In this document: positions 31,733-42,581 of the stretch, in pieces | Layout: each line of letters opens with the position of its first letter | Position numbering within the stretch: the first letter of the stretch is position 1 | Source of the DNA: Amanita rubescens | Lineage: Eukaryota > Basidiomycota > Agaricomycetes > Agaricales > Amanitaceae | Length of the DNA stretch: 60,444 nt | NCBI GenBank assembly: GCA_015039365.1 | Contig: WION01000314.1 | Location: forward strand, 1-60,444 | Direction of reading: 5' to 3' | The notes under the pieces: model-generated | Database searches by the model: none | The model's input: the letters and a program-made list of their open reading frames with translations, nothing else | Told to the model about the DNA's origin: nothing | Made by a program: the position numbers and the translations under genes

Positions 31733-32904
31733 AAGGCTGTTATCGATGCATAACCATGCGAAACTGGGGGACAAGCCGTCTCACCCGGCACTTTATGTGG
31801 GTGATCTTAATGATGCCCAGATGGCCACACTCCCTTTCGCAATAATGACGAACAAGTTTGGAAATAGCAAAGACGACTCACTTGGATGTTTTAATTCTAC
31901 CCCATAAGTAGCACACATCGAGGTGAGATGATGACATTTCAAAGCGCTTTGCCTTCTCTAGAAGTGCATTCAAGCGAAGATTTGATTTGATTCAAAGGTG
32001 ACAGATAGAAGGTATGGAAAATGATGGACAGGGCGAATGGACAGGGGGTGATCGTGAGACTGCACGATCCTCGCCTTATGTTTCAATACAGTATCTGCCG
32101 AACACAGTGTCGCGACACATTCGGCCTATTGCAATCCATCCGCTGACCGGAAGCGTTGAGTCGTGGAATGGCAGCCGGCGGGCTTGGAAATGATCCTTAC
32201 CGACAGCGATGGGCCTACTATACCCGTCTCATGCCTCCCTTTAGACGCAACGATGGACGTCGGCAAGTGACTGCCTCACAACATAAGTCCTATGTGAACG
32301 GTGAATTCGAAGCCGATCAATGCCACGCCGATCGAATAAACCCAGAAATAAAGTTGACATCTGACTTTGGCTTTATCTCATTCTGGACCAATAAACCTCG
32401 TCGTGAGAATCTCTGTAGAATTGTGGCCGCAGCCGAAACCAGCGTATGGTAGACTGTAGTTGGCAAATGGCATGCGCTATTTTAACATGTTTTCTCTCGC
32501 ACGTCGCCCTGTGCTTAACTAGATTACAGCGATCAACGAGTTACAAAATCTAGGCATATGTATACGAGTAAACCAATTCTCGGGAGGGACTCGGAGTACT
32601 ATGATGCGCGCCCTGGGCTATTGGAAGAAAAGCTGGAGTTTGCGTTTAAGAGGCAAGTTTTAGCCGCTGGCCATCAGTTTTTGAGCCAGATAAAGATCGC
32701 TCAGTATGCCGGTAAGTAGGCTCGAGATGGCTAACAGTCTGATCACAGTCATCACACTCGAAAAAAAACATCAATCAATACATTGCAATGTACAAAAACG
32801 GTCTCGATCAACTATTTAGCTGGCGACGAGCTAGATCAAATCTATCAGATTCATTCGGTAACTCCATGAAATTAAACAAACCAAGTGTTCCGTAGCTTGC
32901 GCAT

Positions 32905-33258
32905 TTAGTCGTCCTCCTTGGCCTCAAACCATTTTCCTGAACCAGTAACGGCTTGCCTCTCGTCAATCGGGTTGTCGAGTTTGCCTGAGATTTCCATAGT
33001 AATGTCACCCTCATTTTTGAGTTCGAGCTTGAGGGAGTCTACGCCCACGAAGGAAGATTGCCCACTGGGACTGACGGTGATCTCGTATGCGCCGTTGAGC
33101 TCTGAGAGATTATCGTATTTCAGGGTGGCGTTGCCGGACTTGAAGTACACGACTCCTGACGAGAAGGAGCCAGTGAACTTCTTGGAGTATCCCTCAACGT
33201 TAAATCTGGCGTTGAAGTTGTTACCGGTGCCTTCGATTCTACCTTTGGCGGTGGGCAT
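32905..33258 (-). CDS. Small-protein family copy J (117 aa)
   Basis: Single exon, differing from copy D (11751-12104) at one residue (GSFSSGVV against GSFSAGVV), with the promoter also conserved. All family blocks are present: LKYDNLSELNGAYEITV, SSFVGVDSLKLEL, MEISGKLDNPIDERQAVTG, GKWFEAKEDD. The near identity across more than 20 kb implies recent duplication or gene conversion. Confidence 0.8.
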   Translation of the reverse strand: MPTAKGRIEGTGNNFNARFNVEGYSKKFTGSFSSGVVYFKSGNATLKYDNLSELNGAYEITVSPSGQSSFVGVDSLKLELKNEGDITMEISGKLDNPIDERQAVTGSGKWFEAKEDD

Positions 33259-33372
33259 GATGAACCTGTGGTCCTAGTCAGCAAGCGCACTTCAGAGTGA
33301 AAGTAGATGACCCACTATTGAATTTGGAGATGTGAGGTTTGAAGATGGGGAGTATGACGGTCAATTCACCTG

Positions 33373-33380
33373 TATTTATA
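33373..33380 (-). promoter_or_regulatory. TATA box of small-protein copy J
   Basis: TATAAATA on the minus strand about 120 bp before the ATG, as in D and K. Confidence 0.65.
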
Positions 33381-34120
33381 CCTTTGGAGCCATCTGCTAC
33401 GCGCCATATTGGCATGTTCTGTGTTTGCATTTCTTCCCGTTCTGGATCTGTTTGTCATCTTCCATGTCTTCTGTCTATCCAAATGGACTGATAAAAGAAC
33501 CATTGATGACTGGGTATGCGAGAGATGCAATCAGAAGTGGAAGCCCGTGAAATCCCGAATCCAGACCGGAAAAGAAGGGCACCGGTTTGAACACGCGTCA
33601 AACGTGAGTATATGCCAAGCCGTCTCTTCTATAACCAATATAGAACTCGCGGTACTATTTTAACATTGGGTCACTTGACACGCCACATCGTTCACATTGC
33701 TGGCTACTCACTTTGACAGATGAAGAATTTTGGATGGCCTCGATGATGACGGTAACATTTATAGCGCGTGGGACTTGCATAGCCCCACGCTTCTCATCAA
33801 CTCATAATTCGAGAAATGGCGCTTCCGCGCCCTCCAGAATCGAGTCACTACTGGCTTAGAGAGCGACTTCGCTTTTTTGCACATCGCACTATGCAACGAG
33901 CATCGTGATCGCGTCGTAATCATTTCTTTCACCAGAATACACTGAGAGAATGTTTTTGTACTCAGTTGCCAACAACTTACCATATTGTCTTAAAATAGTT
34001 CACTAAAGGGTGCTTGATACGGAAGATTGACACAAAGCGAAGGCGTGCCCTGTGAGTCGCAGGTGATCAGGTCCTGAGTGTTCGGAGCTTAATCAAACTG
34101 GCTTCTGTCATTATAAAATA

Positions 34121-34565
34121 GACTCGTGAGAGACTTCCCATGCGGACATAGGCGTGGAACAAATATATTTCAATTACCGGGCCCAAGCGGCTTCGTCAAA
34201 CGTGAATCGTGATTGCACATTACTTGCTATTGCGACATTATCTGCCAAGGATCGCACAAAAGATCGCAACATTTGCGACTTGACCTCCCAAGTTTCCTCA
34301 AAGGGTAGATTCTGATCTGGGATTGAATCGGCGGTCTAGAAGTGACATCCAAAACAGAGAACAGATGCTGATCACTGCGAAGACCTGAGCAACATTTGCG
34401 ATTCGAGGACCTGTCTGCTTCCGAATGGCTTCTCTAGAGTTTCCTAGTTTCCGACATATCTATGTACATCATGGGGCCTGTTCAATAATTAATAATTGAC
34501 AGACAGGAAGCATGGAAGACGAAAATTGGAGCAAAAACAAAAGTCATGCGGCTAGAAGTTCTCAG
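34121..34565 (-). repeat. Dispersed ~400-bp repeat, copy 2
   Basis: Related to 10470-10860 (reverse orientation) and 42582-43020. In this copy the internal segment 34211-34553 is in the same arrangement as in copy 1. TA at 34119-34120 just before it is the empty site of the element at 41831-42579. Confidence 0.7.
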
Positions 34566-34662
34566 GTGGTTACCTTCTCGTGAGATACATCCACTCCATA
34601 AATGGGGTGTTAAACGTTACGGATCTGGACAGAGGGCACGTATTCTTTATTCTTTGAAAGTG

Positions 34663-35050
34663 ATGGCGCAAGTTTGACAAAGAGGATTTTTCCATTCCTG
34701 GAACAGCTCATATTGAGACGTGGCGCGCAGAAGGATACCGCATCAGTGAGAACTTTTCTATGCACCGAAGAACCATGCGGGCAGATGATAGACTTCCTGA
34801 GTGAGGTTTCGTCCGTCAGATGCGCCATTGACCCTCTTTCGCCCCTTCATCGAATCAACACTGTACGATAACAGGTCAAAAGCACTGAAATAGCTCTTAT
34901 CTGTGTTCTGTCGAGATAGCACCCGTATGCATGACCTCGTTGGGAGATGAGAAACGATGCGAATTCGTACAAAGCTTGGATGCGGATGAGATGACTCTGA
35001 GATACGAGTAGATGTCATCCACATGAATCACGACCGGGATAGACCACGCA
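34663..35050 (+). pseudogene. NMD3 fragment, internally deleted
   Basis: From gcaagtttgac onwards it matches the NMD3 region at about 27805-28050 (coding FLFLEQLIL...), then jumps to the NMD3 3' end (gtacaaagcttggatgcggatgag, stop codon and 3' flank, parent about 28905-29110). About 850 bp of coding sequence are missing and the frame is broken. It retains the intron boundary region after the second coding exon, so it derives from genomic DNA. Confidence 0.75.
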
Positions 35051-35375
35051 AGCACCGTACGGTAAACCTCATGTCAAAATCCGAAATGACTTGGTATATG
35101 ACATGACAATATTCCGAGGCCTGAAAGGACTCGGTCTCTTCCTGGTGCGGCTTTATCCGACTAATTGACCGGCGAGACCCGAGACACACTAGTGCGCACG
35201 GTATTTTCCGGCACAAACGTCCCCGGACAGATGCGAGACATAACACAGGTCGTGCGGCGAGACGCAACACTACGCCTCTTGGATGAGACCTAAGTGCTAG
35301 GTGTGCCCAATGCGCATACATCGACAGGTTTGTTTACATTCAACGCTATATCGACAATTCCTTGACCCTTATGAA

Positions 35376-36392
35376 CAGCGCCCGACTCTGGACATGTTCC
35401 TGAGGACGTTCATGTCTCTCCTACCGTTACACAACAGCAAAAGACGGCTAATGTATCGGATGACATCCTTTTGCCTCAATTGCCGCCAGCTCCCTCGCAG
35501 CAAACCATCCCTCTCCCGGACGTCACGTCTGACAGCGAAGCGCCAGGTCCCCCTACTAAGTCAACTCCTTCGCAGCCTGTCGTAGTCCCCAAGGAGACGA
35601 CGCAACATTCTCATATAGCAGAGGAAAGCGTTGCCGAGCGGTTAGCGCCTTCCAACTCCCGAGATATTTATCTCAACGACTGTATCAATATCGATAGCTC
35701 CCATAAGACACCTAACGTTTATATCAATGGCCTACCTCCTCATTTTCCTGAAGAGCAACTATATGCGCTCGCTGCGCCTTTTGGGGCCATTCGCAGTGTC
35801 CGGACATTTACTCGACACGTCAAGGAAAGCGAGAGCGGCTACGGTTTTGTATTGTACGTGTCTTTACGTTTCGAGGTTCCGTTTTTAAACGCGGATTTTA
35901 GATTTGAAACTGTCGAGGCCGCAGAAAAATGCATAATGTCTCTGCGCAGATATAGAAACCTTCATCCAACGTTCTCAAAGGTTAGTGGGCTTTAATCCGC
36001 CTACATACATATTTTTATGTTCAATTTTTCTCAGCAAGTACATAAGATTCCCGGCATCGCATATACGCAACTCCCCCCCCCCCACAGGACCTTCCCAGCA
36101 GCGATTCTGCGTTGTCGCCCAACTGGGGGCAGAAAGGTAGCGGGGACGAAATGAGCTTCAAAGAGAAAATGGAAAGCTTGCATGACCCGACCAGTACCAA
36201 TCTGTACATGGAAGGGTTAGTTCTCTCGTAATCACATTCGCTAAGACAAGCTAACGCCAGGAAATAGGTTGCCCTTGAGCATTGATAAAACCGTGAGCAT
36301 CGCTTTCGCATTCGTTACCGTTTTCTAAACAATGGTCACTGTTACAGACCTTAGCTGTACTGCTACGTCAGCATCCGCATTCTCGGCTGTAG
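35376..36392 (+). pseudogene. RRM-type RNA-binding protein gene, truncated or frameshifted
   Basis: An exon opening near 35376 encodes a Pro/Ser/Thr-rich region, then an RNA-recognition motif: PNVYINGLPPHFPEEQLYAL (RNP2), FGAIRSVRTFTRHV and GYGFVL (RNP1 region), with an intron after it and FETVEAAEKCI continuing. The next exons give KQVHKIPGIAYTQ and DEMSFKEKMESLHDPTSTNL then YMEGLPLSIDKT, the start of a second RRM. An 11-base C run at about 36073 sits where the frame must change. After the last intron the second RRM ends at a stop after about 14 residues. The 5' start is not found. I infer a decayed copy; a homopolymer error cannot be excluded for the frameshift. Confidence 0.6.
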
Positions 36393-37650
36393 TCATTTCT
36401 GCCTACCTTTATTGTTTTTTGGTTATGTGGATGGGTCTATCACCGCTGGACGTCCTGGCATCTGTGCTTACGAATTGTTGATGGTTGGGAAATCGATAAA
36501 TGCGTCGGTCAAAACGATCCTTCAACGCGTTATGGATGATGATAGGTTAACAGACGTGTGTTGGCAGTCTGGTGACAGCCCACATCTGCAGCCACGATTT
36601 CTAGAAAAAATCTTTCTGACCCAATTTTATTAAGAACGTATGGAGGTAAATACCTTGCTCTACATGCTAGAATAACTGTTGAATAACTCTACCTTTGACA
36701 GGAATACATTCGAAGAACACTACGGATAGACGACAGTCGAGGATAAAAATTTGAAGGCCAATTTCCAGCCAATGGAACCAGAATTACGTTTCCATACCAG
36801 GCCCATGACGGAGTGCTCAAGATTTGATTTTTATAAGGTGAGAAGGCCGTTTGATCTTCGTCAAAAATGATAAAACATTGCAGTGTGTTGTGGGCGCATA
36901 AAAGGGGGATTTGTCTAGAGTATGTTCTTTCGCGCGATGCCCACTCAATTACACCACTACGATCAATTCTTTCCGAAATGGGCACAACCAACGGTTGGTG
37001 ACAACTGATGCTGAAAAGAAGACCCAAAAAAGTAGTGTTATCAGACTCCTGTAAAATACACGTTAGAAACTCCCATATCTTGCTGGTGTTTTGAACCGGA
37101 AAAACGCGAGACACGCTAGCCCGAGGGCGGACGGCATTTTCCCGAACATCGCCAGACGCGAGACAACGCGCTACGCGGCTTGGAACAAAATATGGGTCGT
37201 CCTCTTAACTTCCGATTTATCAAAACATCAAGCGTTAGAGTCTGTCTCTTATTTGATGACGATCCCTATCCATAGACGTTTCCATTCCGACGGAGAACAT
37301 TCCCGGTGATAAGACCGATATGATGATGACGATTATCCCCTGCTGCGTCTTCTGCTCGTCCTCTCAGCCACTTATTACGTATATTTTTCTTAGCATATAT
37401 CATGGACATATTGCAAGGCAGTGCACGTGAATGTGGCCTCGGACCATGCCACGCGATGCGGTGGCCCACATCTCAAGTACTTAACATCGCGAACGTCGAA
37501 GTGCCTGTAGTAACGTGCTGGCAATTGCCGGATCTCCAAATATGTCACAACATAGTCTGCTTTCTGCACGGGCCTCATATAAGTATAGGAGCTATGTTTC
37601 TGCTGACCAGCAGGTTAATACCGGTAAATGTAGACCGTCCCCATGAGCCA
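36393..37650. other. No gene seen
   Basis: About 1.25 kb with short unsupported frames. A tract at 37095-37190 (gcgagacacgctagc...) resembles 35175-35250 weakly. Confidence 0.45.
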
Positions 37651-37653
37651 TTA

Positions 37654-37812
37654 GATGATGCCTTCGACGGGGCCTTCTCTTACCCATGTCGCTAGGGTGT
37701 CGCCAATGACGGAGTTGAGGAGTGTCATGGCGGGGATGGCTGCGAGGGAGAAGACGGGTCGACCAGCGCGAGGGCGGGGTATGACTTCGCCGTAGCCGAT
37801 GGTCACGTAGGT
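37654..37812 (-). pseudogene. Fragment of a TOK1-type potassium channel (pore region)
   Basis: Minus-strand codons give TYVTIGYGEVIPRPRAGRPV then FSLAAIPAMTLLNSVIGDTL. TIGYGE is a K+-channel selectivity filter, and the following Gly-Arg-x-x-F...MT(I/L)L pattern matches the helix after the second pore of fungal TOK1 channels. Only about 50 residues are present. Upstream on this strand the sequence switches abruptly to the antisense of NUP192, creating a chimeric open frame at 37651-37938. Non-functional. Confidence 0.6.
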
Positions 37813-39701
37813 GCTTCTCTTCTCAAGAATCGGCTGCGGGCTTATCTCGTGAACGGCGAGGAGAAGCAAGAACAGGCGTTCCAAGTCGAGAAATTCCTCA
37901 TGTCCGTTAATCTTAGCTTGTCGCTTACCCATACGCAAACGTCTCTGACTGAGTCTTGGAAAACCTTGCTACGTCAAGTCATTCCGTACTTGCGCGGTGA
38001 CGACAAAGTACGACCACATCTCCTTTCCATCACGTCTTCGATATCGTTCGCAATCGCGGACGAGAAGCGATCTGGAGACATGATGGCATCGATCCACGGC
38101 ACTCGGCTGTCTTTGTTACTCGCAATCCTGGAGCTTTCGTGGTTCTCGGCAAAGGACAGCGCTGATGAGATCAAGTCATTTATAGAGATCGTTCAAAATG
38201 TTCATAATATCGTCCTCAACGAGGCTCAGCCTCCAGCAAGCTCATTCTTGGGAAGACTGTCGAAACCCTTCCATGCGGTGCTGCTGCAGATTGTATATTT
38301 CTGTTCACGCCAAGGGAGAAGTCTTGCTCGGAGTCCGAAGACGCTGAAAGCAGATCAGAGATTGACGTTACTATCGATGGTCGAGGCCACACTTAATCTT
38401 GTCATCGACGCGCTTCAGATTGTTTTTACTTCTGCGCGCACCAAAAGGGACGTCGAGCTCGATAAAGACATGGAACTGCTTGTGGCCGTTTTTGAACAAT
38501 GCACTCGGAAGGACTTGAACCTGTCTTCGACTTTATGGCTTGCTCGTTGTCAAGAAACAGACGTCATTCGGTCTAGCCTTGATCTATACACCCACATTGA
38601 TCTCGTCGGGCTCTCAGACCTGCCACTCCTCGTTTCCCGCAAGCAACCACTCACATTCTTCTTTTCCACATGGCGTTGGTCAGCAATCCGACGGCAGCAG
38701 AGAGATTCGCAAGTGAAGGAGTGCTAGCAGCGTACAGTAACAACACCATCAGTACAGCCATTAGCGCAGGTCTCCTTGACGTGTCACTGCCAGAGCTCCC
38801 CGGTGAAACAGCGCGTATTGCTCGATGCTAGCAATAATAGCGGTCGTCATCTTTTCCCTTGGCATCAGTCACCATTACTTCAACGCTGAAGCAGCCGGAT
38901 TCGTTCAACGGCCTCAAGTTGCTACAACAATTGAACTACGCCATCACACATCCTAACCACTTGGCGAGCCTCTTGGAGCCAGTAACGTCTGAAGAACGCG
39001 CCGTATTGGAGAAAGAGCAGAGTAATACACAAGCTGGCTTTGATCCGCTGAAGCGGCCTCTCATTCTTCAGCTCGTGCACCGCCTGTTCAAACTATCGAG
39101 CAACATTCTTGAAACGTCAGCCGCGCTGATACCGTGTTGGTCTTGTCCCAAGATGACTGGCCGTTGCAAGAAGCCGTCGTAGTACCGGTAAATCCCCTTT
39201 TACCCCTTGACGAAGCGATATCTGACCTTGTTTCTTTAGCACTCCAAGGTTGTCCCGGGTGAACCAGCGTCAATGGGCACCCTACTCGAGCTTGGGAACT
39301 GCACACTCGATGTCCTCCGAGATTTAGTCAACCGACCCGCTGGACAGAGTATCCTTCCTATGGAAGCAATACCAACGCGATCCGGCGATCCAGGACTCGA
39401 TGTGCGGCAGGGCGTGCTTACTGCGAGGCGGAATCTAGAGACGGTTTTGACGTATGCGGTGACGCAACTGGCCATGTGGCTGTTGAAGCCGGACTTTGAG
39501 TCCTCTACTATCCATGGAAGCGAGTCGATGACCGTAGATGGGGGAGCAGATGATGAAAAAATGGATGGTAAGGAACACCGTTCGCACGCCAGACCGCCGT
39601 CAACGTCGTTGGCAGAACGGGTACGGAGAGGTGTGACGGGAGAGATTGCGGCGGACTTGCAGGCGTTGATCACAAGCGAAACCGGTCATCGAGAAATCGG
39701 A
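37812..39701 (+). pseudogene. Partial NUP192 copy (3' third, multiply deleted)
   Basis: It begins at cttctcttctcaagaatcgg, matching the NUP192 gene at about 23391, and follows it to about 25490 with high identity. Deletions break the frame: ~11 nt at 38650, 13 nt at 38806, ~180 nt at 38908 and ~10 nt at 39117. The 52-nt third intron of the parent is still present near 39190-39240, so the copy arose from DNA rather than from mRNA. It ends abruptly where the segmental block starts. Confidence 0.9.
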
Positions 39702-40758
39702 AAGGCTGTTATCGATGCATAACCATGCGAAACTGGGGGACAAGCCGTCTCACCCGGCACTTTATGTGGGTGATCTTAATGACGCCCAGATGGCCACACT
39801 CCCTTTCGCAATAATGACGAACTAGTTTGGAAATAGCAAAGACGACTCGCTTGGATGTTTTAATTCTACCCCATAAGTAGCACACATCGAGGTGAGATGA
39901 TGACATTTCAAAGCGCTTTGCCTTCTCTAGAAGTGCATTCAAGCGAGGATCTGATTTGATTCAAAGGTAACAGACAGAAGGCATGGAAAATGATGGACAG
40001 GGCGAATGGACGAGACTGCACGATCCTCGCCATGTTTCAATACAGTATCTGCCGAACACAGTGTCGCGACATTCGGCCTATTGCAATTCATCCGCTAACC
40101 GGAAGCGTTGAGTCATGGAATGGCAGCCGGGGGGCTTGGAAATGGTCCTTACCGACAGCGATGGGCCTACTATACCCGTCTCATGCCTTCCTTTAGACGC
40201 AACGATGGACGTCGGCAAGTGACTGCCGCTCTGTGCCTCACAACATAAGTCCTATGTGATGAATTGTGGCGGCAGCCGAAACCAGCGTATGGTAGACTGT
40301 AGTTGGCAAATGGCATGCGCTATTTTAACATGTTTTCTGTCTCGCACGCTATATGTTTGCGTAACTAGATTACAGCGATCAACGAGTTACAAAATCTAGG
40401 CATATGTATACGAATATACCAATTCTCGGGAGGGACTCGGAGTACTATGATGCGCGCCCTGGGCTATTGGAAGAAAAGCTGGAGTTTGCGTTTAAGAGGC
40501 AAGTTTTAGCCGCTGGCCATCAGTTTTTGAGCCAGATAAAGATCGCTCAGTATGCTGGTACGTAGGCTCGAGATGGCTAACAGTCTGATCACAGTCATCA
40601 CACCAGCAAACTCGAAAAAAAACATGAATCAATACATTGCAATGTACAAAAACGGTCTCGATCAACTATTTAGCTGGCAACGAGCTAGATCAAATCTATC
40701 AGATTCATTCGGTAACTCCATGAAATTAAACAAACCAAGTGTTTCGTAGCTTGCGCAT

Positions 40759-41112
40759 TTAGTCGTCCTCCTTGGCCTCAAACCATTTGCCCAGACCAGT
40801 AACGGCTTGCCTCTCGTCGATCGGGATGTCGAGTTTGCCTGAGATTTCCATATTAATGTCGCCCTCGTTTTTGAGTTCGAGCTTGAAGGAGTCTACGCCC
40901 ACGAAGGAAGATTGCCCAGTAGGACCGACGGTGATCTCGTATGCGCCGTTGAGCTCTGAGAGATTATAGTATTTCAGGGAGGCTTCGCCGGACTTGAAGC
41001 GCGTGACTCCTGTCGTGAAGGAGCCAGCGAACTTCTTGGAGTGTCCTTCAACTTTGAATATGGCGTTGAAGTTGTTACCGATGCCTTCGATTCTACCTTT
41101 GGCGGTGGGCAT
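40759..41112 (-). CDS. Small-protein family copy K (117 aa)
   Basis: Single exon homologous to D and J over its full length but with about fifteen replacements, for example KVEGHSKKFAGSF, VTRFKSGEASLKYYNL and DSFKLEL. The frame is intact despite decay of the surrounding block, and the TATA box is retained. No function known. Confidence 0.78.
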   Translation of the reverse strand: MPTAKGRIEGIGNNFNAIFKVEGHSKKFAGSFTTGVTRFKSGEASLKYYNLSELNGAYEITVGPTGQSSFVGVDSFKLELKNEGDINMEISGKLDIPIDERQAVTGLGKWFEAKEDD

Positions 41113-41226
41113 GATGAACCTGTGGTCCTAGTCAGCAAGCGCACTTCAGAGCAAAAGTAGATGACCCACTATTGAATTTGGAGAAGTGAGGTTTGAAGAT
41201 GGGGAGTATGACGGTCAATTCACCTG

Positions 41227-41234
41227 TATTTATA
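41227..41234 (-). promoter_or_regulatory. TATA box of small-protein copy K
   Basis: TATAAATA on the minus strand at the same distance from the ATG as in D and J. Confidence 0.65.
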
Positions 41235-41830
41235 CCTTTGGAGCCATCTGCTACACGCCATATATGTTCTGCGTTTACGTTTCTTCTCGTTCTGGATCTG
41301 TTTGTTATCTTCCATGTCTTCTGTCTATCCAAATGAACTAGTTCTTCCAGATGGAAGAACCATTGATGACTGGGTATGCATTGAGCGATGCAATCAGAAA
41401 TCCCGAATCCAAACTGGAGAAGAATGGCACCGGTTTGAACATGCGCCAAACCTGAGTACCTCGATGTTGACGACGGTATGGCATTTTACATTTAAAATTA
41501 TAGCGCGTGGGACTTGTCACGGTTACATAACTCTTCCAGAATCGAGTCACTGGCTTAGAGAGCGAATTCGCTTTGTTACCAGGCTTTGCACATCGCGCTA
41601 TGCAACGAGCATCGTGATCGCGTCGTAATCATTTCTTTCACCAGAATAGACTGAGAGAATGGTTTTGTACTCAGTTGCCAACAACTTACCACATTGCCTT
41701 AAAATAGCACATTAAAGGGTGCTTGATACGGAAGATTGACACAAAGCGAAGGCGTGCCCTGTGAGTCGCAGGTGATCAGGCCCTGAGTGTTCGGAGCTTA
41801 ATCAAACATGGCTTCTGTCATTATAAAATA

Positions 41831-42579
41831 CTACCCTAGATCAGGAATTTGAACGGTCCCCTAACTATAGATTTTGAACAGCCCATTTTCTTCTGTCTTT
41901 CTCAAGATAGGACTTTGCACGTAAGTCTAAAAAATCTGGTAAATTAATACCACTTAGTTTACAACCCAATGAGTATACCGTATGATACCGAGAGAGAATT
42001 ATGGAATTTCAATGCCCACAGGCAGCAATTTATGCATCAGGGACTGAAAATGGTCGAAGGTGACAGGTAGATCCCTCAAGATCATGACGTCCTCTACCCT
42101 TCAAACTCTTGTGGCTTTGTAACATCATGTATCACTATCTCATATCCGAAATATAAACCAAACGGAGTGGTGGAAGCTCTTCCACCCTCAGTAATGGGAG
42201 ATTGACGTGTGACAATACCTTACCATGCCGTGTTTAGACTCCGACTTAACACTCATTACGATGCGTAGCACCATGCCATGTCAAAGCAAAGCGCTTGAAA
42301 GCTATATTGTCCACTGAAAACTGACTATAATGATTCCGAAACCAAGGAAACCCAACGCTGAATTCGACATGAATTCAACGTGCTTCGCGGAGTTTGATTG
42401 TCTGGTATGACGGAGCGTGACAGTGTTTGTTCAAATTCCTGGTCAGGACACAGGATTGTCCAGCATTTGGGAACTACGAATGTATTGCAGGACTGTAGTC
42501 ATGGCATCTTTTTCCCATTTGAGAAAGACTGAGGTGAATCGGATATGAAATTTGTTCAAATTCCTGATCTATAGGATAG
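41831..42579. mobile_element. 749-bp non-autonomous DNA element (MITE-like), TA target site
   Basis: The left end reads ctaccctagatcaggaattt and then gaac. The reverse complement of the right end reads ctatcctatagatcaggaat and then ttgaac, so the terminal inverted repeats are about 24-26 bp with small indels. The element is flanked by TA on both sides (41829-41830 and 42580-42581). The paralogous block has ttataaaataga at 34111-34122 with a single TA and no insert, which is the empty site. TA duplication suggests Tc1/mariner-type mobilisation. No transposase frame is present. A further caaattcctggtcagg lies inside near 42434. Confidence 0.85.
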
Positions 42580-42581
42580 TA

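Larger units (their letters stand above)
31733..34888 (+). repeat. Segmental block, copy 1 (partner 39702-43323)
   Basis: About 3.1 kb that aligns colinearly with 39702-43323, beginning gaaggctgttatcgatgcat and ending in the NMD3 fragment near aggtcaaaagcact. Both contain a small-protein gene (J or K), a dispersed repeat and an NMD3 fragment. Differences are substitutions, small indels, a 749-bp element present only in copy 2, and an inverted internal segment. A 53-codon frame at 31746 is open here but has a stop in copy 2, so I do not call it a gene. Confidence 0.88.

Noticed and set aside
31746..31907. 53-codon frame with an RRM-like phrase (PALYVGDLNDAQMA)
   Set aside because: Too short for a domain, no RNP1 motif, and a stop interrupts the copy near 39823.
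32156..32452. 98-codon frame in segmental block 1
   Set aside because: The matching region of block 2 (around 40100-40260) has indels and does not keep this frame, and no domain is seen.
35170..37190. GCGAGAC-rich tracts at ~35180 and ~37100 as copies of one element
   Set aside because: Similarity is short and patchy and could be compositional.
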